From NCBI GenBank assembly GCA_016841945.1, contig JAENYC010000023.1:1-55710 (forward strand): a stretch of DNA of 55,710 bases. The letters are read 5' to 3'. The stretch's first letter is position 1, and every line of letters begins with the position of its first letter. The notes beneath the pieces were generated by a model. It did not search any database and was not told where the DNA came from. It saw only the letters and a program-made list of their open reading frames with translations. Made by a program: the position numbers and the translations under genes. Source of the DNA: Haloplasma contractile (lineage in GTDB: Bacteria; Bacillota_I; Bacilli_A; Haloplasmatales; Haloplasmataceae). Shown piece after piece: positions 8,483 to 16,862 of this stretch.

Positions 8483-9422
8483 AAAGATAGTTATCATATT
8501 AATAGGTGTGTTTATATTCTCATCTATAGGAGCAATAATTGTCTATGGTGTAACTGAAGATATTGATTTTAATGAATCTATTCAAATAGACGAAGTAAAA
8601 AAACAAGCGATAGATGGAATAAATCAAATTAATATAAACGCTGTAAGCGCAAATGTTAACTTTATATTTGTTGAAGATAATGAAATAACAGTCAAGTATT
8701 ATGGTAATATTAAATGCTTTTTATGTCACATAGATTATGAACTAGAAAGCACAAAATTAAATAATCAAATAGATTTCTCAGCAAGTAATAAAAGATTTGG
8801 AATATTTTTACATAATAATATATACATAGACGTATATTTACCTCAAACATATGAAAATAATTTAAATGTGAATGTTGTTTCATCAGATATTAAAATTGAT
8901 GAAGAAATGAATCTTGATTATCTAAATATTGATACAGTTTCAGGTGATATAGATGTTAAAAATCTATCCCTTAACAAAGCGAGATTTAACACAACATCTG
9001 GTGAGATGATATTAAGTCATCTAAATGTAGAACAGGATACATATCTTTATACAATATCAGGAGATGTTGAACTAAAAACAATTACATCATCAAATATCCA
9101 CTTTAATTCTGTATCTGGTGAAATATACGGTGAAGATATCAATGGTAATGTCTCTGGTTCTTCTATTTCAGGTGACATCACTATTTATGAAAACAGTCCT
9201 GAGTTTAATATCAATTTATCTTCAACATCTGGTGAAATCATAATTGATTTAGATGAAGAATCTAAATTTAATTTTACAATTCAAACGATTTCAGGACATA
9301 TTTCTATTGAAAAAGAATACACTGTTAGCAGTGCACCCTCTAAAAACAATATAACTGGTAGAATTGGAGAAAGTACTAATAACATACAAATTAATACCGT
9401 ATCAGGAAATATTAAAATCTAA
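8475..9422 (+). CDS. DUF4097 beta-strand repeat surface protein (adhesin-like)
   Basis: One N-terminal membrane segment (residues 3-27) is followed by an extracellular region of repeated short beta units. The unit TVSGDI, or variants TTSGEM, TISGDV, SVSGEI, SISGDI, STSGEI, TISGHI and TVSGNI, recurs about every 20 residues through the C-terminal two thirds, typical of a DUF4097 right-handed beta-helix. A C-x-x-C pair lies near residue 80. The function of the family is unknown, with roles in envelope stress suggested. It is the last gene of the padR operon, ended by a strong terminator. Confidence 0.85.
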   Translation: MIKKIVIILIGVFIFSSIGAIIVYGVTEDIDFNESIQIDEVKKQAIDGINQININAVSANVNFIFVEDNEITVKYYGNIKCFLCHIDYELESTKLNNQIDFSASNKRFGIFLHNNIYIDVYLPQTYENNLNVNVVSSDIKIDEEMNLDYLNIDTVSGDIDVKNLSLNKARFNTTSGEMILSHLNVEQDTYLYTISGDVELKTITSSNIHFNSVSGEIYGEDINGNVSGSSISGDITIYENSPEFNINLSSTSGEIIIDLDEESKFNFTIQTISGHISIEKEYTVSSAPSKNNITGRIGESTNNIQINTVSGNIKI

Positions 9423-9424
9423 TG

Positions 9425-9448
9425 AAAAAGGAGCAATTGCTCCTTTTT
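9425..9448. terminator. Bidirectional terminator, padR operon / DUF4303
   Basis: A perfect 24-nt palindrome, AAAAAGGAGCAA followed by its reverse complement, lies between two convergent genes. A-run and T-run flank the GC core, giving intrinsic termination in both directions. Confidence 0.85.
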
Positions 9449-9452
9449 AACA

Positions 9453-10019
9453 TTATTCAGGAAAACCTTTTTCTACTGCTTCAAGAAAAACACTAGCCTC
9501 ACCATCAGGATTTCCATTTCTAGTTGCTTCTACAGAATACCAAGCATATTCATATTCATGGATAATTATGGGGATATCTTTTTTAAATGTATTCATTATT
9601 ACTTTTTCTTTATGTAATCTTCTTGCTATATCAACTACTACTTGAAGTAACTCATAATATCCATTTGGTCCTTTTCCAATATAACGACATTCTTCATCAT
9701 ACATTTTACTTTCATCCTCAAAACCTACATCCTTTATATTATTTTCTTCACACCATTGTAGAAATATTTTTGTAGACTCTTCATCTGATATTATTTCATG
9801 TTCATTTTGTAACCAAAAGGCATAGGTCCATCGCTCTTCACTTAAAGGTAAACTATAATTACATGATTTTTCAGTATTGTAACTTATCGCAAAATACGGA
9901 AGATTATTCCACGCTACATTAGTATAAACAAAAAAAGACAGTCCATAAATACCTTCTTCATTCCAACTTTCAATAATTGGTCTAACTTTATTATACAAGT
10001 AATTGCTTAAATTAATCAT
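9453..10019 (-). CDS. DUF4303-like protein
   Basis: This is a 188-residue soluble protein rich in Trp and Tyr (SFFVYTNVAWNNLPYFAISYNTE near the N-terminus, then a long acidic helical segment with EHEIISDEESTKIFLQWCEEN). Size and the N-terminal pattern fit DUF4303, often found in Bacillota next to other orphan small proteins and sometimes with polymorphic toxins, but I match it from memory only. GGGAG 7 nt before the ATG supports the start. It stands alone between two terminators. Confidence 0.55.
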   Translation of the reverse strand: MINLSNYLYNKVRPIIESWNEEGIYGLSFFVYTNVAWNNLPYFAISYNTEKSCNYSLPLSEERWTYAFWLQNEHEIISDEESTKIFLQWCEENNIKDVGFEDESKMYDEECRYIGKGPNGYYELLQVVVDIARRLHKEKVIMNTFKKDIPIIIHEYEYAWYSVEATRNGNPDGEASVFLEAVEKGFPE

Positions 10020-10062
10020 TATCTTTCTCCCAATTTATTCTCTATAAATAATATATTAACAT

Positions 10063-10092
10063 AAAAAATACACATTTACATGTGTATTTTTT
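10063..10092 (-). terminator. Terminator of the NifX/ferredoxin-ATPase operon
   Basis: A 13-bp perfect stem (positions 10063-10075 with 10080-10092) with loop TTAC has a U-run on the minus-strand transcript. It directly follows, and slightly overlaps, the stop codon of the last operon gene. Confidence 0.8.
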
Positions 10093-10447
10093 ATCCTTCA
10101 CATTGACCTTGATGAAGATGTTCATGACATACTGAGCCTGTTGATTTTAATGAACCTTGTAAATACAATTGAATTGCTTCATCTGGGCTTCCACTAGCCC
10201 CTACTATCACTTCAATTCCTTTGTCGTTAAATATATCAATGGCTCCTCTACCCATACCACAAGCAATGATTACATCTACACCTTTCTCATGAAGAAATAC
10301 TGGTAAGAATCCTCTTCTATGTCCTGGATTTGGTATTGTTTCACTTTTAAGGACTTGATTTTGATTTAACTCATAAATCTTAAAACTTTCACAATGGCCA
10401 AAATGATTTGAAATCATGCCATTATCACATGCTACTGAAATTTTCAT
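10091..10447 (-). CDS. NifX/NifB-type (dinitrogenase FeMo-cofactor biosynthesis) domain protein
   Basis: The 118-residue protein has the MTH1175-like ribonuclease-H-type fold of PF02579: start MKISVACD-x-G-M-I-S-x-H-F-G-H-C, then VDVIIACGMGRGAIDIF and GIEVIVGASG. A Cys/His tail (C-H-E-H-L-H-Q-G-Q-C) may bind metal. Stand-alone members in non-nitrogen-fixers accompany ferredoxin-ATPase genes and are thought to carry Fe-S or metal-sulfur clusters (orange-protein type). It is the fifth and last gene of its operon, 15 nt after the ATPase gene; an AGGAAGG-type SD precedes it. Confidence 0.88.
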   Translation of the reverse strand: MKISVACDNGMISNHFGHCESFKIYELNQNQVLKSETIPNPGHRRGFLPVFLHEKGVDVIIACGMGRGAIDIFNDKGIEVIVGASGSPDEAIQLYLQGSLKSTGSVCHEHLHQGQCEG

Positions 10448-10462
10448 TTTCCTTCCTCCATT

Positions 10463-11314
10463 TTATTCAAATAATAGATCTAGGGTCTTATAATATATAT
10501 TTGTAATAGCATCTTTAGCTATGCAATCTATATCAACTATACTTTTTCCATCGTTCACCGCTTTTATGACCGCTTTATCGTAGGGGATTTTTCCTATTAC
10601 TGGAATACTTTTTTTCTTACAAGTTGATTCTATTTTTTGTGTTAACATTTTGTTAGTATCGAACTTATTAATACAAACCGCTATTTTAACATGAAACTTC
10701 TTAGCTGTTTCAATAATTCTCTCCATATCACTGATACCGGATAATGATGGCTCTGTTACAATTACGATCATACTGACGCCACTGATTGATGCAATGACAG
10801 GACATCCAATTCCAGGCGAACCATCTATAATAGCGAACTTGACTTCATTAGCGTGCTTTTTCATTTCCTTTTTTACTTCAGTGACTAAAAGTCCAGATGT
10901 ACCATTCCCCATTTTCAACTGAGCAGTAGAAAATATAACTTCGTTTTGATACAACATCAACTCACCTGCAATATTGTCTTTTAAAGTTATTGCACCGGTA
11001 GGACAAACCAATTCACAAACACCACAACCTTCACACGCATGAATATTTACCCTATCAAAAGAAATGGCTTCAAACCGGCAATAATTTTGACATAAACCAC
11101 AATGTTTACATCGCTCTTGATTAATGAATGCTTTTTTTAAACCAAAATAATCAGAACGTAATGGTTCTTTATCTAGTTTCATAACCAAATGAAGATTAGG
11201 TGCATCGACATCACAATCTGCATAAGCTTTTACTTGGGAGAGTTTAATAAAAGCACTCGCTAACGTGGTTTTGCCCGTTCCTCCTTTACCACTAAGGATT
11301 AGTAATTCTTTCAT
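10463..11314 (-). CDS. MinD/Mrp-type P-loop ATPase with inserted 2x[4Fe-4S] ferredoxin domain (second copy)
   Basis: The deviant Walker A SGKGGTGKTT at residues 8-17 marks the MinD/ParA/Mrp class. Residues about 60-108 hold two ferredoxin motifs (C-x2-C-x2-C-x3-C as CKHCGLCQNYC, then CEGCGVCELVCP). The remainder returns to the ATPase fold (IDGSPGIGCPVIAS; VTEPSLSGISDMERI; a CINKFD nucleotide motif). Such proteins are thought to bind and deliver Fe-S or metal clusters, probably to the NifX-like partners encoded on both sides. The start codon overlaps the end of its paralogue at 11314, so translation is coupled. Confidence 0.9.
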   Translation of the reverse strand: MKELLILSGKGGTGKTTLASAFIKLSQVKAYADCDVDAPNLHLVMKLDKEPLRSDYFGLKKAFINQERCKHCGLCQNYCRFEAISFDRVNIHACEGCGVCELVCPTGAITLKDNIAGELMLYQNEVIFSTAQLKMGNGTSGLLVTEVKKEMKKHANEVKFAIIDGSPGIGCPVIASISGVSMIVIVTEPSLSGISDMERIIETAKKFHVKIAVCINKFDTNKMLTQKIESTCKKKSIPVIGKIPYDKAVIKAVNDGKSIVDIDCIAKDAITNIYYKTLDLLFE

Positions 11315-12150
11315 TAATTAACCTCCTTAGTGATGATTCTATATAAATCATTAAACAAGGCTTTAAACTTCCTATTCTCTTTGACAGCGATTAATCCATT
11401 AGAATTTATTTTTCCAATTTCTTTATCAAATGGAATTTTTTTTAATATTTTAACCTTCTTTTCTTTACAAAATTCATCAACAGGATTATTTTCATCAATA
11501 TACTTATTGAGTACAACACCATGGGGTTTATTGAACAACTTGACCAGTTCATAAACCATATTAAGATTATGTACGCCAAATAAAGTTGGCTCAGTGACTA
11601 ATATACAATAATCTACATCTTTGATACTGTCCATTACATTACAAGCACTACCAGGGGGGCAATCAATCAACGTCATTTGATCATCACTTGTGATATAAGA
11701 AAATAACTTATTTATGATTGGAACCCCTGATGCCTCACCTGTATTTAATATGCCTGTTACGACTTTTACATGATCTGAAATACCACTTTGAATTTGTCCT
11801 ATTTTTTTATCTTTTTCTGTAATGGCTTTTTCAGGACATAATAATGAACATCCTCCACATGAATGACATAACTCTTCAAAAACAAATACTCTATTATAGA
11901 TATAAGCTAATGCATTAAATTTACAAAAATCCACACATTTTCTACATCCACTACAAACTGTTCTATCTACAAATGGGATTTTAAGTGAAACATCTTCTCT
12001 TTGAACTTTTTTAGGTTTTAAAAACAAATGTCCATTTGGCTCTTCTACATCACAATCAATATATAGCGCTTGTTTCGATATTGCTGCCAAATTAACCGAT
12101 ACAAATGTTTTACCTGTCCCTCCCTTTCCACTTAATATGGCAATTTTCAC
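11314..12150 (-). CDS. MinD/Mrp-type P-loop ATPase with inserted 2x[4Fe-4S] ferredoxin domain (first copy)
   Basis: It is paralogous to the next gene: SGKGGTGKTFVS Walker A, a ferredoxin insert with CSGCRKCVDFC and CHSCGGCSLLCP, then IDCPPGSACNVMDSI and VTEPTLFGVHNL. The two copies are clearly diverged, so this is an old tandem pair and may form a heterodimer. Two starts are possible: ATG 12165, which overlaps the upstream gene by 14 nt, or GTG 12150, which follows the upstream stop by one base behind GGGGGAAG. I prefer GTG 12150 because it begins directly before the VKIAILSGKGG strand. It lies inside the five-gene operon. Confidence 0.9.
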   Translation of the reverse strand: MKIAILSGKGGTGKTFVSVNLAAISKQALYIDCDVEEPNGHLFLKPKKVQREDVSLKIPFVDRTVCSGCRKCVDFCKFNALAYIYNRVFVFEELCHSCGGCSLLCPEKAITEKDKKIGQIQSGISDHVKVVTGILNTGEASGVPIINKLFSYITSDDQMTLIDCPPGSACNVMDSIKDVDYCILVTEPTLFGVHNLNMVYELVKLFNKPHGVVLNKYIDENNPVDEFCKEKKVKILKKIPFDKEIGKINSNGLIAVKENRKFKALFNDLYRIITKEVN

Positions 12151-12151
12151 A

Positions 12152-12520
12152 TTATCTTCCCCCATGTTGGTGAAATCCTGCGTGAACTTCTTCTAATAAA
12201 GAGAGTTTTCCATTTTTTAATAAATTAATATTATGCTTAATACTTCCACTCACTGTCTTATATATTTTTACTTTTCCTGCTTGTAGTACTTCTAAAGCAT
12301 TCTTACCACAACGTGGTGTTAATATAGCACTCGCATTATAATCAACAATTGTTTGAGCAGCCTTAATTCCCGCACCTCCTTGAGTTACTGATGCGTTATT
12401 TTCAACATAATCACTTTTATTTGTTTCTGTATTATAAATTAAAAAATAAGGTGCTCTACCAAAAGATTGACAGACATTTGAATCTATTAATTTATCTTCT
12501 ACCGGAATTGCAATTATCAT
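12152..12520 (-). CDS. NifX/NifB-type domain protein (upstream copy)
   Basis: The 122-residue protein has the same fold as the last gene of the operon: MIIAIPVEDK at the start, VCQSFGRAPYFLIY, ASAILTPRCGKNALEVL and a His-rich end (HAGFHQHGGR). The family binds metal-sulfur cofactors. It differs markedly from the downstream copy, so each may pair with one of the two ATPases. AAAGGAGG stands in good position before the ATG. It begins 37 nt after the DUF5320 gene. Confidence 0.85.
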   Translation of the reverse strand: MIIAIPVEDKLIDSNVCQSFGRAPYFLIYNTETNKSDYVENNASVTQGGAGIKAAQTIVDYNASAILTPRCGKNALEVLQAGKVKIYKTVSGSIKHNINLLKNGKLSLLEEVHAGFHQHGGR

Positions 12521-12556
12521 ATTAATTTCCTCCTTTCTACAAGTTTTATAATGACA

Positions 12557-12787
12557 TTAGTTATCTAATGCTTCATTAATTTCTTCTATTCTTTTTTGAA
12601 GCAACTCTTTTTCCTCTTCAAGATATGATTTATTCATATCAGCATTTATTATATATCTACCTCTACAACGATATCTTATACCAAGACCAATACCACGTCT
12701 ATATACATTCGCTTTTGTACAATATCCAAAACCTCTACCAGTCATAGAACCTTCACCATAAGGACCAGTACCATCTCTTCCTGGCAT
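12557..12787 (-). CDS. DUF5320 family small protein
   Basis: The 76-residue protein begins MPGRDGTGPYGEGSMTGRG, the glycine-rich signature of DUF5320, and ends in a charged coiled helix (YLEEEKELLQKRIEEINEAL). The true ATG at 12787 sits behind GGAGGTGAAATT; a longer in-frame start at 12814 lies within the operator region. DUF5320 genes regularly travel with NifX-like and ferredoxin-ATPase genes in Clostridia and archaea; biochemical role unknown. It is the first gene of the operon. Confidence 0.88.
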   Translation of the reverse strand: MPGRDGTGPYGEGSMTGRGFGYCTKANVYRRGIGLGIRYRCRGRYIINADMNKSYLEEEKELLQKRIEEINEALDN

Positions 12788-12802
12788 AATTTCACCTCCT
12801 TT

Positions 12803-12858
12803 AGTTTTTGGCATATGCCGCTTTCAACTCTTATTATAACCAGTTTTTAGCATATGTC
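12803..12858. repeat. Two copies of a 17-bp operator-like repeat flanking the promoter
   Basis: AGTTTTTRGCATATGYC occurs at 12803-12819 and 12842-12858, 39 bp apart. The first copy contains the perfect palindrome GGCATATGCC and lies just downstream of the transcription start; the second overlaps the -35 hexamer. Paired sites on either side of a strong promoter are the expected layout for a dimeric repressor. No regulator gene lies beside the operon in the window. Confidence 0.6.
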
Positions 12859-12860
12859 AA
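12833..12860 (-). promoter_or_regulatory. Sigma-A promoter of the DUF5320-NifX-ATPase operon
   Basis: Read on the minus strand, TTGACA (12860-12855) and TATAAT (12838-12833) are both perfect consensus hexamers with a 16-bp spacer. Transcription would begin near 12826, about 40 nt before the DUF5320 start codon. Such a strong promoter is likely held in check by a repressor at the repeats listed separately. Confidence 0.85.
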
Positions 12861-12885
12861 TAACCAACCACAAATTAAAGTAAAA

Positions 12886-12909
12886 AAGCCCTACAAATTC
12901 ATAAGGCTT
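12886..12909 (-). terminator. Possible terminator of the YwaF-like gene
   Basis: A short stem AAGCC/GGCTT with a 14-nt loop is followed on the minus strand by six T. It overlaps the stop codon of the membrane-protein gene. The stem is short, so this is a modest call. Confidence 0.45.
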
Positions 12910-13660
12910 ACTTTAATTTATATAACTCCATTAGTGAGTAGTTTACTTTATCACATTTTTTATTTACAACAAATGGAAGATACAGTAAATGAAAAAATGC
13001 TAGTTCGGCTATGACTAAGAATATAAGATAGTATGGCCAATCTCCCATATAATCAAGCGGTGTAGGAATACTTGGTTTTTCTTTTAATATCATATAATTA
13101 ACATCTAACATAAAATCCATCATCATCACAAATAATGCATATAAAAATAAATAAAAGTATGATTTCCATAAAGTCTTATAAGTGGGACGATATCCATAAA
13201 TAACGGTCATAAAAAATGGAGCGTAAAATAATAATGCATGGTCAATAAAGAACTGATAAAATCTTAAATGATTAAAACCATGTTCTAGTTCCGGTACAAA
13301 CGTCGCCTGTAATCCCGCAATCATAGCCCAAAAATATATTATTTTACATAATCCTTCATGATTAATGATTAATATTATTCCCATTAACATCGTCGTCATA
13401 CTACTTAAATGAAGCGGAAGAAAATTATCTAATTCATGAATACCGTTAAAATATAACCACACATATTTTGTGATATGTAATATTAATAACGTCACTCCCA
13501 TCATCATTCTTATCCATTTTTTATATCGTTTTAATCGCTCCCTATACTTATAAGTTAATATTGATATAACAACAATAGTTAAAATGACAATAACATGACT
13601 AGTTCCCATAAAAGAAAACTGCACACCATTATACGGATTAGGTCCAAAAAAACCACTCAT
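12908..13660 (-). CDS. YwaF/TIGR02206-family integral membrane protein
   Basis: The 250-residue protein has about seven transmembrane segments. Its pattern matches the TIGR02206/YwaF family: N-terminal FFGP-x-x-Y, T-K-Y-V-W-L-Y near residue 65, LPLHLSSMTTMLMGI near residue 82, ATFVPELEHGFNHLRFYQFFIDHALLFYAPFFM, and PTPLDYMGDWPYYLI near the C-terminus. The family is widespread in Bacillota and functionally unassigned. It is a single gene, divergent from the channel-like gene at 13810. Confidence 0.8.
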   Translation of the reverse strand: MSGFFGPNPYNGVQFSFMGTSHVIVILTIVVISILTYKYRERLKRYKKWIRMMMGVTLLILHITKYVWLYFNGIHELDNFLPLHLSSMTTMLMGIILIINHEGLCKIIYFWAMIAGLQATFVPELEHGFNHLRFYQFFIDHALLFYAPFFMTVIYGYRPTYKTLWKSYFYLFLYALFVMMMDFMLDVNYMILKEKPSIPTPLDYMGDWPYYLIFLVIAELAFFHLLYLPFVVNKKCDKVNYSLMELYKLK

Positions 13661-13809
13661 CTAAATCCCCTCACATCACTATAGTATATATCACTCTATA
13701 TTATACCAAACTATTTATTTAATTTTTTAACATATAACATTAGTAGACATTTTTTACATAAATTACTCATATTCCATTTTTATATAAAATAAGATTAAAT
13801 ATATAACAA

Positions 13810-15687
13810 ATGAATAGGATGGTATCTATAAGTATGTTAGATAAAATTAAACAACAAATTTCAATTTTAAGAAATAAAAAAATTACAATTTTACTTCTTC
13901 TTTATATCTTTTTGATTAATTTTTTTATATTAATTATTGGAGGTATTGCATCTTATTTATTATCAGGTGGTTATTATAGTCACATATTTGAAGCCATCTG
14001 GGATTGTTTTAAATGCATCATAGAACCTGGTTTCTTAGTCGAAACAGCGAATTATTGGGTAAAGTACTTATCCGCATTGATGATTATCATTGGGATGATT
14101 ATGTTTACAGGGGCAACTGTTGGTTATATTACAAATATCTTTAATAATATCATTGATAAGGCAAGAAGTAACCAAGGAAAATTATTTTTAAAAGATCACA
14201 TTATTATTCTAAATTGGAATATCCATGCATTAGATATCATCACAGAATACTTCATTAATGATAGAAAAGATCATGTCATTGTTTTATCACATCTTCCTTC
14301 TGAAGATGTGATAAATGAAATTGAAAACAAGATTTTTGAAGAGAAATTACATCATATTAAAGGAAAATTAAACTGGTTTGTTAGAGAAGGAGATGTGAGT
14401 TCATTAAATGATTTAAACAAGATTTATTATCAAGCTTCTAAATCAATTATTATTTTATCGGATATTAATGATCCCAAAGGTTTAAATGCGATTAAAACAC
14501 TGATGCTCCTTTCAAAAGAAGTAAAAAATAAAACCATTATTATTGAAATTAAAAATCAACAACTAATTAATTTGGTCAATAAAATAAAAAGTCAAGACAA
14601 ATATAATCATATTATCGCGATTCCTATTGAAAAATTATTAGGCAAATTGATTGGACAAATCGTGATTAATCCTTATCTAAGTCCTGTTTATAACGAGTTA
14701 TTAACCTACAAAGGCGCTGAAATCTATACAACGCCTAGAAATAAGAGAAAAAGTATCCTTGAACTAATGACTTATCATAAAAAAGCAGTTCCTATTGATA
14801 TCGTAGGTGATAATATCTATTGGTTAGCTGAAAGAAAAAAAGATATTAATGTGAAAAGAAAGATATGTCATTATAAAGATATTCTATTTAAAAAATGTAT
14901 TTTACCGATTAATAAAAAAAGAATTTTAATACTAGGAGACAGTCTAAAACTCCGCCATATTTTTGAGACGTTGAATGCCTATTCAAATGAAATAGATGAA
15001 AATATATTTAATATCACTCATAGTCATGGTATTTCACATCATATACAAAATATAAACTTATCTCACTTAACATTTCAAAAAAACATATATAATACATCGG
15101 ATATATATCAACAATTAAATGAAAATCTTACCATTGATGAGGTTTATGAATCCATATTAATTCTATCTCATGAAACAAATGATGATTATTCCTGTGATAC
15201 AAATGCTTTATTATATTTACTACATATCGATTATTTATTAAGTAAAGAACAACTACAAAACACCTCAATTATTATTGAGTTATTAAATTCTAAACACAAT
15301 CAAATAGCGTATCGATATAATAAAAATAGTGTCGTCATCATCAGTAATAAATATATAGCGAAATTATTAGCACAAATTAGCAATAATCAATCATCTTATA
15401 GATTCTTTGAAGATGTTTTAAATTATAAAGGGCAAGATGATGAAGGGGATAGTGGTAAAGAAATATATATTGTAAACTGTAAGGAATTAATAGAAGATAT
15501 ACCACTTAAAACGACAAAGGCAACGCTCATTTATAATATTAAAAAACAGTTTGATTATATTCTATTAGGTATCATTTCAAATAAACAGGTGAACCAACCA
15601 TTATTTAAAAACAATTTAGATAAAGAGATTGTACTAACTGAATCCTCTCTCTTAATTTTATATGCGCAAACAATTAATCATAAATAA
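13810..15687 (+). CDS. CASTOR/POLLUX-like ion channel protein with RCK-type domains
   Basis: The 625-residue protein has two clear hydrophobic segments (about residues 25-50 and 88-115) around a pore-like region. The cytosolic part begins LKDHIIILNWNIHALDIITEYF, the variant Rossmann start of CASTOR/POLLUX proteins, with a second Rossmann unit at KRILILGDSLKLRHIF near residue 375. Plant relatives are nuclear cation channels for calcium signalling; bacterial ones are thought to conduct potassium or calcium. The start is uncertain: no good SD precedes ATG 13810, and ATG 13834 is an alternative. It is a single gene with its own terminator. Confidence 0.75.
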   Translation: MNRMVSISMLDKIKQQISILRNKKITILLLLYIFLINFFILIIGGIASYLLSGGYYSHIFEAIWDCFKCIIEPGFLVETANYWVKYLSALMIIIGMIMFTGATVGYITNIFNNIIDKARSNQGKLFLKDHIIILNWNIHALDIITEYFINDRKDHVIVLSHLPSEDVINEIENKIFEEKLHHIKGKLNWFVREGDVSSLNDLNKIYYQASKSIIILSDINDPKGLNAIKTLMLLSKEVKNKTIIIEIKNQQLINLVNKIKSQDKYNHIIAIPIEKLLGKLIGQIVINPYLSPVYNELLTYKGAEIYTTPRNKRKSILELMTYHKKAVPIDIVGDNIYWLAERKKDINVKRKICHYKDILFKKCILPINKKRILILGDSLKLRHIFETLNAYSNEIDENIFNITHSHGISHHIQNINLSHLTFQKNIYNTSDIYQQLNENLTIDEVYESILILSHETNDDYSCDTNALLYLLHIDYLLSKEQLQNTSIIIELLNSKHNQIAYRYNKNSVVIISNKYIAKLLAQISNNQSSYRFFEDVLNYKGQDDEGDSGKEIYIVNCKELIEDIPLKTTKATLIYNIKKQFDYILLGIISNKQVNQPLFKNNLDKEIVLTESSLLILYAQTINHK

Positions 15688-15712
15688 AAGGACTTGTGAC
15701 ACAAGTCCTTTT
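15686..15712. terminator. Bidirectional terminator after the channel gene
   Basis: AAAAGGACTTGTG pairs with CACAAGTCCTTTT across a very short loop, overlapping the stop codons of both convergent genes. A/T runs on both sides allow termination of both transcripts. Confidence 0.85.
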
Positions 15713-15926
15713 AATAATCGTTTCTTTCTTTAATAATAAGTAAATTTTGTAGAGTAAGTAGTAAAAAAGAAACTGATGTTATGAAAAGTCCAAGCATTCT
15801 TCTATATTTATTTAATGGAAAAGATGTCACTTGATCATGAAATGTTTCAAAACTAGAACGAATGATTAAATAAAATCCATCAGCAAATATAAGAATTAAT
15901 ATAATACTTAACATGTATTTTTTCAT
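15711..15926 (-). CDS. Small two-TM membrane protein, unknown
   Basis: This 71-residue ORF has two hydrophobic helices (about residues 4-22 and 42-63) separated by a short polar stretch with FHDQVTSFPLNKYRRMLG. I do not recognise a family. ATG 15926 is favoured over the upstream ATG 15956 because GTAGGGGG lies between them at SD distance from the second. It sits downstream of the aminoglycoside nucleotidyltransferase gene on the same strand. Confidence 0.55.
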   Translation of the reverse strand: MKKYMLSIILILIFADGFYLIIRSSFETFHDQVTSFPLNKYRRMLGLFITSVSFLLLTLQNLLIIKERNDY

Positions 15927-15994
15927 AAAAATTTTCCCCCTACAAATCATTTTCATGTATATTATAATACTTTTTTATATATAAGTAAATATGA

Positions 15995-16849
15995 TTAGTA
16001 TATAGATATTGCATCTTGTGGTAATTTTTTAACATGCATTAAGAAATGATACGCTTTTTCTAAGGCGTCTTTAGGAAAATCATACTGATAAGTTTTAGCT
16101 ATAAACAAAGCTGTCTCTTTAAACAATTGATAAAATACATGAAGTGATTCCCAAATATTATCATAATTTCCATCTGCATAAGTTTTTAGATATTCATTCC
16201 AAATAACTGGTTCTAATAATGTTTCTAACTTTTTACCACCTTTACCGATTGACACATTATAATTATTTTTTATTCCGATTTTCCATTCTAATAGTTTCAT
16301 TAATGGTTCTCGTAACACAATATTAATTAAGGTTTTTAACAATGGCAATTCTTTACGCCATATAGTTTTAGGGATATGAGACCCGAGTCCCCATATAAAA
16401 CTATCACATACATCTAAAAATTGTTTTTCAGTTGGTTTTTGAATTAAATAACTGTTTTCATTAGGTGAGGGGATATTAGGAATAAAATCATCTTTATCTA
16501 ATAATACTTTTGTGAGACTATCTTTTATTAAATCTTCCACTTTACTTATATGAATAATATGCATATCAATGCGATTACCATCGGTAAATTGTATTAAATA
16601 AGTATAACGACCATCTCCAATAGGAGGTGGTAATTGCTTATCTTCTGGTTTTTGCATGAGCATTATTTCTCCAAAATGAGAAATAACATGTTCCTCATTT
16701 TTAAATGGTTCAACATCAGTAACTAAATATACAATATCATAATCTTGAAAAATATCTTTTCTAATTGTAGGATTCACACGGGAACCATTCATCAGTACAC
16801 CACGAATCCTTTCATCTTTTTTAGCGAAATTCATGATTAATTCTAACAT
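15995..16849 (-). CDS. Aminoglycoside 6-adenylyltransferase family (ANT(6)/AadE-like)
   Basis: The 284-residue protein matches the streptomycin adenylyltransferase family (PF04439) along its length: nucleotidyltransferase motif VLMNGSRVNPTIRKDIFQDYDIVY (G-S-R and the D-x-D pair), DGNRIDMHII carrying a third Asp, and LIQKPTEKQFLDVCDSFIWG. Family members transfer AMP to the 6-position of streptomycin, but chromosomal homologues in Bacillota often have no shown resistance role. The gene follows an AraC/GyrI regulator and a transglutaminase-like gene with short gaps, so the three look co-transcribed. Confidence 0.85.
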   Translation of the reverse strand: MLELIMNFAKKDERIRGVLMNGSRVNPTIRKDIFQDYDIVYLVTDVEPFKNEEHVISHFGEIMLMQKPEDKQLPPPIGDGRYTYLIQFTDGNRIDMHIIHISKVEDLIKDSLTKVLLDKDDFIPNIPSPNENSYLIQKPTEKQFLDVCDSFIWGLGSHIPKTIWRKELPLLKTLINIVLREPLMKLLEWKIGIKNNYNVSIGKGGKKLETLLEPVIWNEYLKTYADGNYDNIWESLHVFYQLFKETALFIAKTYQYDFPKDALEKAYHFLMHVKKLPQDAISIY

Positions 16850-16862
16850 CTCTTTTTACTCC

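Noticed and set aside
12808-13014. Plus-strand 68-codon ORF
   Set aside because: It overlaps the promoter and operators of the DUF5320 operon and the end of the YwaF-like gene on the other strand, has no SD, and encodes nothing recognisable.
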